Source: Vanilla planifolia
Taxonomy: Eukaryota; Streptophyta; Magnoliopsida; Asparagales; Orchidaceae
DNA: 64,000 nt
Reading direction: 5' to 3'
NCBI GenBank assembly: GCA_023846275.1
Contig: JAIUJO010000086.1
Span: 26,001-90,000, forward strand
Below are positions 38,636-50,574 of this stretch, piece after piece (the stretch's first letter is position 1; each line of letters begins with the position of its first letter). The position numbers were made by a program, and so were the translations under genes. The notes under the pieces were generated by a model. The model made no database searches. It was not told where the DNA came from and was given only the letters and a program-made list of their open reading frames with translations.

Positions 38636-40959
38636 ATAATTATTATGTATAGGAAATAGTATTATATAAAAGTAATTATTTAAGTAAAAAATTTAAAATA
38701 ATATAAATTAAGAATTCAATATCTATTTTTTATTTTCAATAATGTAAAATATTTAACATTTGAAATGTTTAGACTAAAATTTTGTCAATACAAAAATTCA
38801 TATATTGCAAGAGGAAATGCCAATTAATCACTAAATAAGTGGTATTCTTTATTTTACATGCCACACAATTTATTTACTTGTTATTTATTTTTGTATATTA
38901 ATTAATCGTATGATATTTTTATATCAAAATTATTTAGTAATTACATTATTAAAAAAATTTAACATTTTTAGCATTCCATTATGCTATCGGATATTTCTAT
39001 TTTTAAATGTTTAACCTTTTTAATTTTTATTACAATGTGATGTTTTGCTAAAATAATATATATAGAAATATTTTTTTAATCTTTTATGCAAATATACAAT
39101 TTATAAGTTCACTATATTAATGTCACTATTTTTTTTCTTATTCTTTTAAACTATTTATATGCATATAATTAAATTGTTCTTAACTTAATTATTCCAATAT
39201 GTCTAAATATTTCAGATATGTTTCTTGATAACTTTGTCAATTTTTATTCTTTGTGCTACTTGTTAATACATTAATATTTGAAATTTTTATTATAACATTT
39301 TTTTAAATTTTTATTTACTATTTTAGAATGTGAAAAATGTAAATCAACATGGCAACAAAATTTCTAAATTGACCATAATTTTGAAAGAAAATTGAACAAT
39401 CAATAAATATCATTTACTTAGAGTAGGAAATATATCTTTGAAATTAACATGCTATCATATGCTATAAAATAAAAAAATTATTGCATTATTTAATATTGAG
39501 TATTTAATTTTTATAAAATATTTATATATCGTGATAAAAAAGTTGTGCTATTCCAAACTTTGGAAACAAGCAAACATAATGAAAAAAGTGAAGTAAGAGT
39601 ATGTGAAATAACACAAATTTAAAGCATTAAAAAATATTCAAAATATTACATTGATAAGTAATGATAAGAACAATTTTTTTATAAAATAATAATAATAAAA
39701 AAAATTGTGAAAGTAGAAAACAAAAAAAATAAATATTTAATACAAATAATGTTTAGTCAATGTTGATAATTTGAAATTAAAAAAATATAAAACATAGAAT
39801 GATAAATAAAATTTGAAGTATGAAAAATAACTTTACAAAATATTAATAGAAAATATCTCTCTCATCAAAAAAAATCAAATGTGTTTTTATAATTAAGAAA
39901 GTAACATAATTTTGTTATGCAAAGCATAAAAAACATACAATAATAAAAGGAAGCACTATCCAAGTCAACATACATGATGGATCAAATCTTAACTATAACT
40001 AATAATACAAATCATGTTCTAGTCTACAAAACTAAACTTTTTGTGTAGGCACACTAATTGGAAATGATCGTTACAATTTAGCTAGAGAGAAAATGTGCTC
40101 ACAAGTACATAAGTTGTCCTTACATCCACCTTTAGTGTTTCTAATTCTTTAAACGATCTGTTACGCCAATATAATGCATGCCCACATAATATACTCGTTA
40201 TGCACTTGAGAACATTACATCTTTAGAACATTGTCCAATAAATATGTTTTGCACACAGCTTTTAGTATGTCAAGTGTTCCATTATCTTATTTATTTTTTG
40301 TATTCTTATAAATTTTAATATTTTTTATTTCTAATGCAATATTTGTTTTATTATTATGAAGTTCTTATTATGCTTTTTAAATATTTGAAACACTTTTAAA
40401 TAGTTTACATTAATAATGATGTCTTTTGTTTAGGTTTCCATATTTTTTTTGTTATAGTCACCATCTATACTTTTGTAGTTAATTATGAAAAAAAATCAAC
40501 TATACTTTTTTTCAAGAGTTGACATTTTTTACTTACAATAACTCATTCATGATATTTTCAATTATATTTAATTTCTTTAATGACACATACCTTTGAATAA
40601 TTATTTTGTTTTTATATAGAATGGAATTTTTTTGAGTAAAACAAAAATAATTCTTTGTGTTGAACACTTGATTGTGCAACGCTTCTTTCATGATAACGAA
40701 ATCACAATATTTTAGTTAATAAAGAATTTTGGAATTATTTTTAAATCATGCATCACAAAATCAACCATGAATTAAAAAATTATAATGCATAATCAAGTTT
40801 TCCATGGACTAATTCACTTGTGAAAATTTATTAGTTAGCATTGGCAATTGTGCTTAAGTATGGCTCAACAGGTAAATATAAGTGTCATTTTTCCAAGACT
40901 TGGAAAAATGAAGACCATGATCACTTGCTATTTTCATAGAAATGGGCTTTATCTTTATT
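38636..40959. other. AT-rich, gene-free sequence with T-to-A skew switch
   Basis: T-rich from about 38.7 to 39.35 kb, then A-rich to about 39.95 kb, then mixed. No coding match. The last part precedes a TATA-like box and the gypsy remnant and might hold its 5' LTR, but I found no matching partner downstream. Confidence 0.4.
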
Positions 40960-40968
40960 TTTTTGGTC

Positions 40969-40976
40969 TATAAATA
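40969..40976 (+). promoter_or_regulatory. TATA-like box upstream of gypsy remnant
   Basis: TATAAATA in a tctataaatatgg context, as often seen in plant LTR promoters, lies about 90 bp before the first gag-like codons. In such an AT-rich sequence a TATA word alone has little weight; position is the only support. Confidence 0.35.
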
Positions 40977-41049
40977 TGGTTGCCTTGCTTTTACAAATTT
41001 TTTATTAAAAAAATCCCACATTATATTCTTTGATATCTTCTTATGTGGC

Positions 41050-43528
41050 AAACCTAACTATGAGTATAAGATCTAATAGGTGTGAGGACATGATAAATCA
41101 AAGTAAAAAATTAGTTCAAAATCAAAGACAAAATACAAATTAAGGTTCTATGATAGTAATATCCCAATCAATAACAAAACTCATTGAGATGATTTGACAA
41201 ATCCTCTAAAACCAACAATATTAACCAAATCTAAGAAGAAAAAAGGACAATAGGAGAACAAGAGATACACCAATGTCTTAAAAGACAAATTCCTATAAGA
41301 GATAAAAACTAAAAAAGACGTGGTAATACTTTTAATAAATTTGAATATAATATGCAAAAGAGATATCATGACAGTATAAGAAAAAATGAACCATCTGATG
41401 AGTTCGAATAAAATGATGATTTATATATAATCAGTAAAAAGGATAGACATAAGAGACATTACGATCAAAGCATATCCCTAATGTGGAATTGGATACTCTA
41501 ACTTTTGATGATAGTTTTGATCCTAAGGATTTTATTAACTGATAGACTTGTATAAATGATTATTTTGACTAGCACCAAATGAGTGAGTAAAAAGTATAAT
41601 TTTATTAAGACTATCTCAGTATGTTACTCACAAGTTTCATAAAAACTAAGAGCAATAATATACTAACAATGATGAAGAGTTATCCTAAACTTCAAGAAAT
41701 TTCAAGGTTAGGTTGCATAATAGGTTTTTCTAAAATCTATAATATCAAAATGAAAGATAAACAACAAAGGTTTTTCTAATATGATAGATCCATTGGAAAG
41801 AACGCTAATAAGTTTAAAGATTATAAACATAGCTGTAATATAAATGATGCCAAGAATGTGCTTCTTTCTACTTTTTGCTAGGTTTGAAGGAATATGTTTT
41901 AGTAGAGCTTAACTTGAGAAATTTTACCATTTTAGAGAATGCTCATTGCATAGCTAGAAACGCTGAAAGAAGTAGAATTTCCTTTTTATGAGATATGACA
42001 AGCCAGTTCCTTTGAAGGTGCACACCCCTATTTCCTAACCACTCACACTCGAATATTACCTACCCCATCTACCATAGTTTCTTGACCTCCCAAACCTACA
42101 TTAAAATCCAAATTTCTTCATCCTCCTTTAACCTAGCCCACAAAATTTGGAATCGCCTATTTTAAGTGTCATGGAAAGGGACATAAAACTGCAAACTATC
42201 TAAAAAGATTTATTATTATTAACATAGAAGCTGTTAGTTAATATCAAAAATTTCATGTTATATAATCATAAGACAGCTGAAAGTGCACCAATACTTTTAA
42301 TAAAAACATAAAAATTTAAAACAACGATTTTGGATGATTACTGATATTAGTGGTTGCAATATTGTAACATCTCCTATTACTATTAAACAAATAATAGATT
42401 TATTAAAACATCCAAACCCTTACTCTATGTCATTGATAGATAAAATCTCTATCCTATTAAGCAACAATTTATGTATCATTAAAATTAAGGATAATGACAA
42501 GGTTATTTATGATGCCATACCTATTCAAGTATAACATCTTATTTTTAGAACAACAAGGATTTTTAATAAGGACATAACTCTTAAGGATAACAAAAATAAG
42601 TATTCCTTTATGTATGAAGGGTAGGCCATCACATTACATCATACTCCACTTTATGAGAGACCTTAATCTCTTAAGCCCAACAAATCTATAAAAACTTCTA
42701 AGCCCATGGATAATGGAAAAAGAAAGATAAAGAATTTAAGCTTGAATATATTACACCAACTTAAGAAGACCCTTAATCAAGGAGACTTAGTTTTGTTTCT
42801 TATAGTGAAAGAGTTAATCGCCACCTTACCAAAACCATCACATATTATATAAGCTCATGCTAGCAAGCCAATATCTTTTATTGATATTATTCCCTTACCA
42901 ATGGTCTATCAAACTTCTATCGCTACTAAAATCTCTTTATTACCTACAAAAAAATCTAAAAAATTAATTGAGGTAATAAAGGATACAAGAAAAGAGTAGA
43001 TGCTCAAAAATGGTTAACAAATTTTATGAAAGAGATTATATTATCATTAGAGCCATTTGAGAATAGTTTCTTCTTATAGGATATAAGAAATTACAAGTTC
43101 ATGAAGCTAGATATTTTAAGAATATTCAAAAACTTGGAACTAATGCATATGTTGGATTTGCGAGAAGAGTATATGATGAGGTCATCCTTTAATTGTAAGG
43201 ATTTAGTCTCTAACAAGGTACTATATCTAATACCTAATGACTCATTTGATCTTAATTCTCTCATACTAAGTGAATTTTTCCATAACACTATATTAGCCTT
43301 AAGAGTAAGAATAATGTGAAGAAAATTTTAGATCATGAGATAATTTCAGCCAAAAATTATTAACTTAAAAAATTTTTAGTTTCCTGAATGGAAAACCTCT
43401 AATTAAGAACTCCTACCTTATTTATGATGACTTACAATTATCACATCACACCTGTTAGAACATTACTATGCTCATCACCCTGATACAACTGAGCTAAGCT
43501 CTCTTCCACCAGGGAGGATGATGTATAA
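41050..43528 (+). mobile_element. Ty3/gypsy remnant (gag, protease, polymerase C-terminus)
   Basis: A second, broken gypsy element in plus orientation. Gag is recognised at about 41,490-41,960 (VELDTLTFDDSFDPKDFIN matches the family's VDIPTFDGRLDPE-FIDW block). A zinc-knuckle-like KCHGKGHKTANY lies at 42,165-42,210. A protease frame at 42,334-42,534 ends in a DAIPIQ stretch like the family's DVVPMQ. The strand after protease (NKYSFMYEG near 42,590) is also typical. A polymerase C-terminal segment is seen near 43,085-43,200, and a natural-looking polymerase end LSSTREDDV followed by a stop at 43,499-43,528. The reverse transcriptase and integrase cores were not recognised. It is old, with many breaks. 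Confidence 0.8.
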
Positions 43529-45479
43529 GCAAGTACCATATGGTCACAGACACACATTCCTTATCAATGCACCAGATCCACAAGTTCATAGGTTACCTAT
43601 TTCAAAATTACTTCAAAAATACTTAAAATTGAATTTGTTTGTTAAGTTTCCTTCCTATCATTATCCATGCTATCTGTCACCAACACTAACACCTTCAACA
43701 ACTACTTTCACTACCTAAGCTAACCCATGCACCTACTTGAACACAATTGAAGAAAACATCATTTGACCTATGCTCCACATGCATTGATCCATTACCCATG
43801 ACATCCTACAAAGACCAGCACTAACTTTTTCAGATCGACTTCTCTATCAGGTCGCTCGTCATACCATTGTTCCACCAACTGTTTCATTACTCGTCGTTAC
43901 CATTGCTCAAAATGCATAGCAATTTAATAAAAAGAAATAGAAATATAATAAAATAACTTTGTGACAGAAATATAAAATTAATACAAATAAAAATCTTATG
44001 CTTAATGAAGGCCTAATGGGGCATAAGTATTTTATTAAAATCAATTAAAAATAAAGAATTTTAGTACTTAGCTTATTTGAGAAGAAAGTAGAGATTTTTT
44101 ATTTGTTAGTGAAGAATGCAATATAAGAAAGCAATAAATGAACGCCTACTACAAATGGCACGTATGTCGTTATTTGAAATGTTTTTTATATTTTGTAAAA
44201 CTTTTATCAGTCGAATGGGTTAAGTAATTCACTTATTTATAGCATTTGTTAATGACTAAAAACACTTTCTGATTTATCCAATTAGTTGTTACTAATTAAG
44301 TAAAAAGACCATGATATAATATTAATTATTAAATTATAAAAATCCTAATGGCTTGAAGTAATTGCTAAAATAGCAGTTGCATGGGAGCTAGTTGATTGAA
44401 AGGCTCCTGAAACATTAAATCTTGAAGACTTCTTGATTTGATGAATACAATTAGAGAAATACTTTTTGGAAATTCGGATTCGATTTCAACCATTTGATTT
44501 GAACTGAAATTTTACATCCAAATTTACTTTGTAGGTGTGAACAAAACATTGGAAATGACAAAATTACGTGTTTGAATGGTGGATTAAAACAAGTGCTTTA
44601 AAATGACAGATGACATTAGGATAACTTGACCATGTAATTATGCAATTGGATTGAAGAAATCAATTTTCCAATGTTGAATACATTCGTGTGAAATTGGTAT
44701 AAATTGTAGATCCACATTTAATGAATGAAGGATTAATATTTCTTTATGCGAGTTATCCTATATTATGAATTTTGTATATTGTTCAGGGATGCCTACCCCC
44801 TATTTTGCTCAAAAAATGAGTTATGCTTAGATTCTTGAGTTATAAATCAACCCAAAATTGTTTGAAAATTTTGCGTGATTTTTTTTTCACACAATAACTA
44901 CAGTTAAATAAATTTTTGTATAGTACTTTAATTTGAGAGTTTTTGTTCTTATTAGAAATAACTTTTTCTTGTTATTTTAATTAAACTATTAGTTTTATAA
45001 TTAATTATTATGATTAAAACATACTTTTTGCAATAAATTATTGAAAAGGGATTTGCAAAAATATGATTATGAATAAAAATATTATTTGAACAATCAAGAT
45101 AAGATCTAGACTTTTAGAATCCTAATAATTTCCTGAAATAATAATTTAAGCAAAATTTAATTTTTGAACCTTGTATGAATGATTTTAATCAATTTTAAAT
45201 TGTAATTAAAATAAAATTAAGATATCTAAAATTAAATTAAATTATTTTTTATATTTATAACTCTAATTGAGATGATTTTCATGAGATTTTATCTTATTTT
45301 TTCATTTTAAGTTCTCTCTGAGACATAAGCATCATTTATTTAAAATTTAAAAATTCACTTAAACTATTTTTTTTAAAATTCTTAGAGTTTGTTACAATCA
45401 AACAAAGCACAAAGACTAAGGGTCAATATATTAATAAAGTATCCAATACTACATGAAACGATTACCAAACTATCAACTA
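43529..45479. other. unassigned; contains an LTR-like segment near 44.3-44.9 kb
   Basis: Follows the end of the gypsy polymerase, where a 3' LTR is expected. The stretch at about 44,330-44,850 is less AT-rich than its surroundings and has a TATAAATT box near 44,699, as in an LTR promoter region. I found no partner copy in the window, so the LTR reading is weak. The right end adjoins the plastid insertion. Confidence 0.35.
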
Positions 45480-47196
45480 CAATTTGATAATGAGTTTTTC
45501 TCTCTATTTCTTCTCTTCTTCCTACAGAATAGTTGAAACAATCTTGACAAATATAAGGATTTATGGGATTATTGTGAATATTGGATATGATGTGATCAAG
45601 TTTTCAATAGTTAAGAGTTTCCTTACCTTTTTTTCCTAATGTTTCAGAAAATCTATTTCTTGCTTGAATATTATTAAGCATGGAAGGAAAGATGTGTCTT
45701 TCTTCTAAAAAATAATTGGTATTCACTTGATCTTGATCATTATGAAAGGAAAATGACACTATGGTTTATTTGCATATACCTTTTATAAATTTCCATAAAT
45801 GAACTATTTTTGATAATAAATAAATATTACTATATGGATATATTAGCAAATGTTATACATTAGTTAGCCTTCTCATTTCTCTTATAAACTTAGAAAAAAT
45901 ATGTTTCCAAACCCTCTGAAAATGAAAAGTACATTCAGAAAAAAACTTTGTAATCACATGTTTTGATTCTACATATTGGACATTTTGAACTAAAGTCAAA
46001 CTTTTTGTTAGAATATTCACATTACTAGAGTACTTTAACTCTCTAGTTAATACATGTCTACAAAATATATAAAAGTATGGTGTCATGTCTTGTATGCATG
46101 GGATGAACAAAATACTCATCAAATTTTAATTTTCCACTAGAGAGAGCTTGTACATTTTTTGTAGTACCACTTGTGAATGTTCTACTAGTATGAAAGGTTC
46201 TTAATGTTATTTGAGTATATGATTCTCCAATTGAATAAGCCATAATAATGCTTACAACTTTACCAAGTCAACAAGGTCCCCATGAGTGAGACTCCCGTCA
46301 TAACATAATTGACAAATCTAACAAACAATTTTTGCAAATAAAAGGGGTCATAAAATGTATTGGGTGTATTCAAAATGTTATTGACTAATTTACAAGCTCA
46401 ATTCCAATATCTTGATTTTAAGCAGCAATTCATCATGGACTAATATATGTATTATCTCTTAATACACAACCCATTAGTGTTTGGACAAAAATTTGCTCTT
46501 TTATCCCATTTTAAGGACTCATGGATATACTTTGAATAGTATAACTAGTTCCATGTAAAGAACATATTGTTGTACTTCAATAAGTCTATGCTAGAGATAT
46601 CAAGCATTTATAGTTCATACCATGGTTTATACAATTTCTCTATAAGCTTTACAATAAGAAATTATATATTCTATCAAGGAAAGCCTTTCTTGTAAATTTT
46701 TTTGAATAGGAAAACCATTCATTTGTAGTCGCGGATGTAACATTAATCGTCATATATCGACCAATTTATGTACTTAAGATGCATTTGCTCTAACCTTTAT
46801 GAGGATATTAAGTGGAGTAGCTTAGAGGGAATAATCACCCAAAACTAAGGACACATTTTTTTCTCTAATATTCACTTCTAGCATGCAACTTTTCCATATA
46901 TTAAAATAACTTTTTAACCGCATGTACATTCTTATAATGATAGTTTTCTCTAAAATAAATCAATTTTGTTAAGTATTTCGAACTAACCATATCTTTGTAG
47001 GGATGGCCAAATCATCATCAATTTCTAATGGAATAGATATAGCAGTAGCTCGTTGGAAACCTAAAGTCCTCAATTGAACTAGGATATTCGATGCATGTGA
47101 CATTCTCAAATGTTCTATTAATCATTTAATAAAGCTTTTCATAGTAGTTAAATCCACAATCCTATCTTGAAAGGCAAAATCTACCCAATCTTCCAT
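45480..47196 (-). pseudogene. rpoC2: plastid rpoC2 5' part, decayed nuclear copy
   Basis: In plastids this encodes the beta'' subunit of the plastid-encoded RNA polymerase. The start codon is at 47,194-47,196, and the first residues align with the rpoC2 N-terminus: [14 protein letters not shown] matches the plastid TLGFQQATATSISLG. A frame at 46,058-46,243 contains SIGESYTQITLRTFHTSRTF, matching the conserved [20 protein letters not shown] of the subunit. The frame at 45,853-46,122 continues it (VQNVQYVESKHVI). A further match around 45,620-45,800 (SFSFHNDQDQVN) takes it to roughly a third to two fifths of the full gene. The rest is missing at the left edge of the insertion. Several stops and frameshifts separate these frames. 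It is non-functional. Confidence 0.93.
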
Positions 47197-47360
47197 AACG
47201 ACCTCCTTATTACACTAGGTTAGATTCCAAAATGAGACTACGATAATGATTCAATAGAATCACTTAATCTTTGCTCTCATAGATGTTAAAAGGAAATGCA
47301 AATTCCAACAAGTTTGGGCATCATAAAAAACTTCATTTAATAAATTCTTAGTTTTTATTT

Positions 47361-50105
47361 TTAAGTTCGATAACTTATGAGTAGGTCAGGAAAAAAGCAT
47401 ATACTATACATCACTTCATCTATTTCGTAAAAAAAAGGTGACCAATAGACATTTATACTTATATAAAACAAGATTCTCTTTTGATAATTCTTACTATTGA
47501 TAGTGTGTATAAACCTTATGATGATTACAAAAGATTCATATTGAAGTTCAATGGAACTTTTCTCAAGTAAACAATGCATTGCTCTAGTTTCCACTGGAGC
47601 CAAAAGTGACTATCCAAATGGATTCATTTTTAATGATAAGATTGTGCATCATAAGAACTAGAAAAGTATGGCTCTTTCTCCTTTGTATACTAATAGCCTT
47701 TATGATCAACTGTTTCCCTCTTTTCATTTATACAACTCTAATATATTGATTATAACATTTTGTATCAATAAGATAGAGATTCTCAATCAATAATATACAG
47801 AGTCAAGAAGCATATATTGAGTTGTTACATGAACGAGATCCCCAACAGTTGGAAAAAAGGGAGTCATGTTAGAAAACATAAGTAAACGAATTTCTACTCG
47901 AGCTTTTGAAGGTAAAGGTGCATACAGATCGATTTGGTCCCTATTAAAGTCTACATTGAATCCCATACAAACTAATGGGTGTAAAGAAAAGCATGCCCCT
48001 CCACTAAAATGGGTTGAGATGCCTATATGCCTAATATATGTTGGTTGCTTACTCAATTCCACAATATAGGACACATCTACGTAACTTAAATTTATTTTTC
48101 ATTCAATGTGTTCTTTTTCTTGAATTTATCTTTTAGAAATAGCTATGTTAGAAGTGATATGCCAGATTAAACCATAAATTAAAAATATTTGGAAGAGGTC
48201 GATTGCTATTTCTTGAAGTATTACACATTGACATAATGAAAGCAAATTATCCATAGCAATGGCCAAATGAATCTACCAATTTACCAAGTATTGTCATGAA
48301 ATCTTCCATCTTTACATTCAATTATTTCAAAAAATTACTCGTAAAGCCTATTATGACAATCCCTCATGGGTTGTCCATGGATCCTATTATCAAGAAGTGT
48401 ACCCATGGCTGCTTATACCAATCTTGCCTAACACATCACTAATTCCCCAAGAGTAAATCTACATGTAATTAAAACATCAATATGAGTATTGTTTCGATAG
48501 ATGATATTTATATGTAGTTCCTTAAGATATAATCGCATTCATTTACCCCTATCTATTTGAATGATTTGATTAGCTTCAACTTAGAAGGGAAAGTCATTAA
48601 TAGGCTCAAAACCATCTATTTTAGTTCTATATTTATTTGAGTAAAATGTTTATCTAAATCAATGGAACTAGCAAAAAAATCCTTTCCACTTCTTTTTTAT
48701 CTTCTTATTCATATTAAGTTCTTGCAAGTTTTTTTTAATTCCTTTCATTTTACAATCAAAATATTTATAACAATTTCTAAATCCAAATTGGTTGATTGAT
48801 GACTAATCACATTTGACCCCCCTATGATTTCTCGATTCAAAATTTCTTGAAACTTGGAGTAGTACAAAATGATGGATGTTTTTATTCCAAGATTGTATTT
48901 CTTATTGGAATGAATCTTATAATCATAAGTAGTTTTTTTATTTGTGGGGCTAGCAAAACAAATTGAGATAGAGTCTTATAGGAATCTTGGCCATGAAAAA
49001 ATACAGAAAAACATGCACACACACGCACACATAATCAAATGTGAAAGTTTCCTCCCATTTCGCTCATGATGTTACACCAAATAAATAAATGGACTATTCT
49101 TGTTTTTAAACATTCTTAAAGAAACCTACAAAAAGCAACACTTTACTAAAGTTGTGTAAAGGCCATCCTTTCATTGATTCATTCTTATTATTTTCTTTGT
49201 GCTCTACTTCTTTAACATTTTACTCTTTTATGGTCATGGTTTCTTTACCAAGAAAATAGGAATTTGAAATTGTGAGTCGTTTCCATTTAATAAAATGATT
49301 AATTATTTAAAAGAGATATCTTGTAGAAGATTTCTTTTTTGATATTTTATTGTTATGTTTGATATCTTTTAGACCCAACTAACCCTGATGGTTATGTCAT
49401 TGTGTCACCTGAATCATATTTGTGATATATAAGATAACAGCCATGCCAAAGTGGAATTTATAATTCCACAATAAATTATATTTTTTCATGATTTTCATGT
49501 TTCTCCTTTCAAGACAATGGATCAAATAATCTTTTGAAGTGTTTATCGTATAATTTTGAGCTTCATATTTCTGCTTCTAAGATTAATGTTGGAGTTGAAA
49601 TATCTTAATTAAGGTTATTAGGATGATAGTTTCTTAGTTTGACTCTATCAAATGGAAATTTTGATCAAATCAAATTTAGCAATATGCTAGATTTTCTAAT
49701 TCTCTAAAGGGTTTATCTACAGATTCACAATATAACTAGAAAGACATTTCTAGTAGCACACATGAGTCATTAAGCATGTGAGTTTTATTTATTTGATTTT
49801 GTACCTTCTAATCTGAGAACCAACAAAGTACACCCCCATTCTTCATAAGATTTTTATTCTTTTGAATTAGCTTCGATTTCTTGGTAATTACCAAAAGAAC
49901 AAATCCCATTTTTTATGAGCCTAAAAATTTATTTCACATGATAAACATCTTTCTTTAGTTTATTTGTTTAGCAATGAAAAGTATATGATTTTGTCACCTC
50001 CCAAGCTATCTCTTTAATAGGTAGGACTCTATCTACCTAAGCCCTAACTTGTTGATGGGAAATTTGTCCATTTTGAAGTTCTTGATGCTTATATTAATTT
50101 ATCAT
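47361..50105 (-). pseudogene. rpoC1: plastid rpoC1, whole length, decayed nuclear copy
   Basis: In plastids this encodes the beta' subunit of the plastid-encoded RNA polymerase. The start at 50,103-50,105 and stop at 47,361-47,363 both correspond to the plastid gene. Exon 1 is 49,679-50,105, the intron 48,964-49,678 and exon 2 47,361-48,963, close to usual land-plant sizes. Matches include YKHQ near the start, IRRY in exon 1, FASPTNKK at the start of exon 2, GELVMC and GQPMRD near 48,380-48,460, EIAIDLFQ near 48,215, and a 95-codon frame at 47,787-48,074. The metal-binding NADFDGDQ motif reads NVDFNRDQ at 47,934-47,957, so two catalytic-site residues are changed. In-frame stops occur throughout both exons. 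Confidence 0.95.
48964..49678 (-). other. rpoC1 group II intron, nuclear copy
   Basis: The ~715 bp between the two rpoC1 exons matches the plastid group II intron in position and length. The 5' end (minus strand, from 49,678) retains a tttgatcaaaatttcc stretch like the plastid intron start. Close to the 3' end, 49,031-49,065 keeps a domain V-like hairpin: a GAGC start, GGGAGGAAAC and a distal half that pairs with the first. A CA-rich microsatellite (49,012-49,033) overlaps the far end of domain V and the domain VI region. The intron cannot splice from a nuclear context. Confidence 0.82.
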
Positions 50106-50142
50106 AAAAAAATAAAAGTTCTTATTAAATCATTTATTTAGA

Positions 50143-50520
50143 TCAAACTTGAATTTTTTTTATCTTGAAGTTATTTTAAGATATAAAGTAATGATTTAGT
50201 TCCAAAGCTAAAATAAAAGCTCTTGAATTAGCAATCAAAAGGATTCTGGAGCACCCTCTAGTTTACGTTCTATTCCTCCAATTATCATAGAAGTAAATTC
50301 TTTTTATGAGCTCTAATATTATCAAATTTATAAGTAAGATTCTCTTAAAAAATATGAGCAACACCAATTCCTTATTAAGCCTAAACCTCCATATCTCTTA
50401 TTCACTACAACCCTTTCCTGAACTCCTTTTAATAGTTAGCTATGTAATAAATCAATCAACTATATTTTTCATCACGTTATTTTATGATTATTTTAATATA
50501 TGAATTAATTTAACATGTGA
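50143..50520 (-). pseudogene. rpoB: plastid rpoB 3' end, decayed nuclear copy
   Basis: The last ~125 codons of the plastid RNA polymerase beta subunit. The stop codon is at 50,143-50,145, preceded by NFKIKKIQV, matching the plastid ending NFQINRKEV. Upstream, GAPESF near 50,235 matches the APESFRLLVREL block, and an RYGGLGL-like stretch with a following SYFLRES near 50,345-50,400 matches GEMEVWALE-FGVAYILQE. Frameshifts and stops separate these. The rest of the gene is absent because the insertion ends near 50,520. Confidence 0.85.
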
Positions 50521-50574
50521 TTCAATAAAACAATTTCTATTTTTGATATATTGAGATTTAATTAGTAAGATTTT

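Larger units (their letters stand above)
45480..50520 (-). other. nuclear plastid DNA insertion (NUPT): rpoB-rpoC1-rpoC2
   Basis: A ~5 kb colinear copy of the chloroplast rpoB-rpoC1-rpoC2 operon segment, all on the minus strand. It carries the 3' end of rpoB, a 37 bp spacer, complete rpoC1 with its intron, a 164 bp spacer and the 5' part of rpoC2. Gene order, exon sizes, intron size and spacer sizes agree with land-plant plastomes. The genes are full of stops and frameshifts, with dominant C-to-T and G-to-A changes, so this is an old nuclear copy and not contaminating chloroplast sequence. The insertion carries an unspliced intron, so it was transferred as DNA. Ends are accurate to about 50 bp. 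Confidence 0.93.

Noticed and set aside
47866-48069. 67-codon plus-strand frame
   Set aside because: It is the reverse reading of rpoC1 exon 2, where the minus strand matches the plastid gene.
50306-50503. 65-codon plus-strand frame
   Set aside because: It is antisense to the rpoB 3' end remnant.
45480-50520. Pararetrovirus or functional nuclear polymerase gene as an explanation for the polymerase-like frames
   Set aside because: Gene order, intron, spacers and residue matches are specific to plastid rpoB-rpoC1-rpoC2, and both long genes are interrupted many times.
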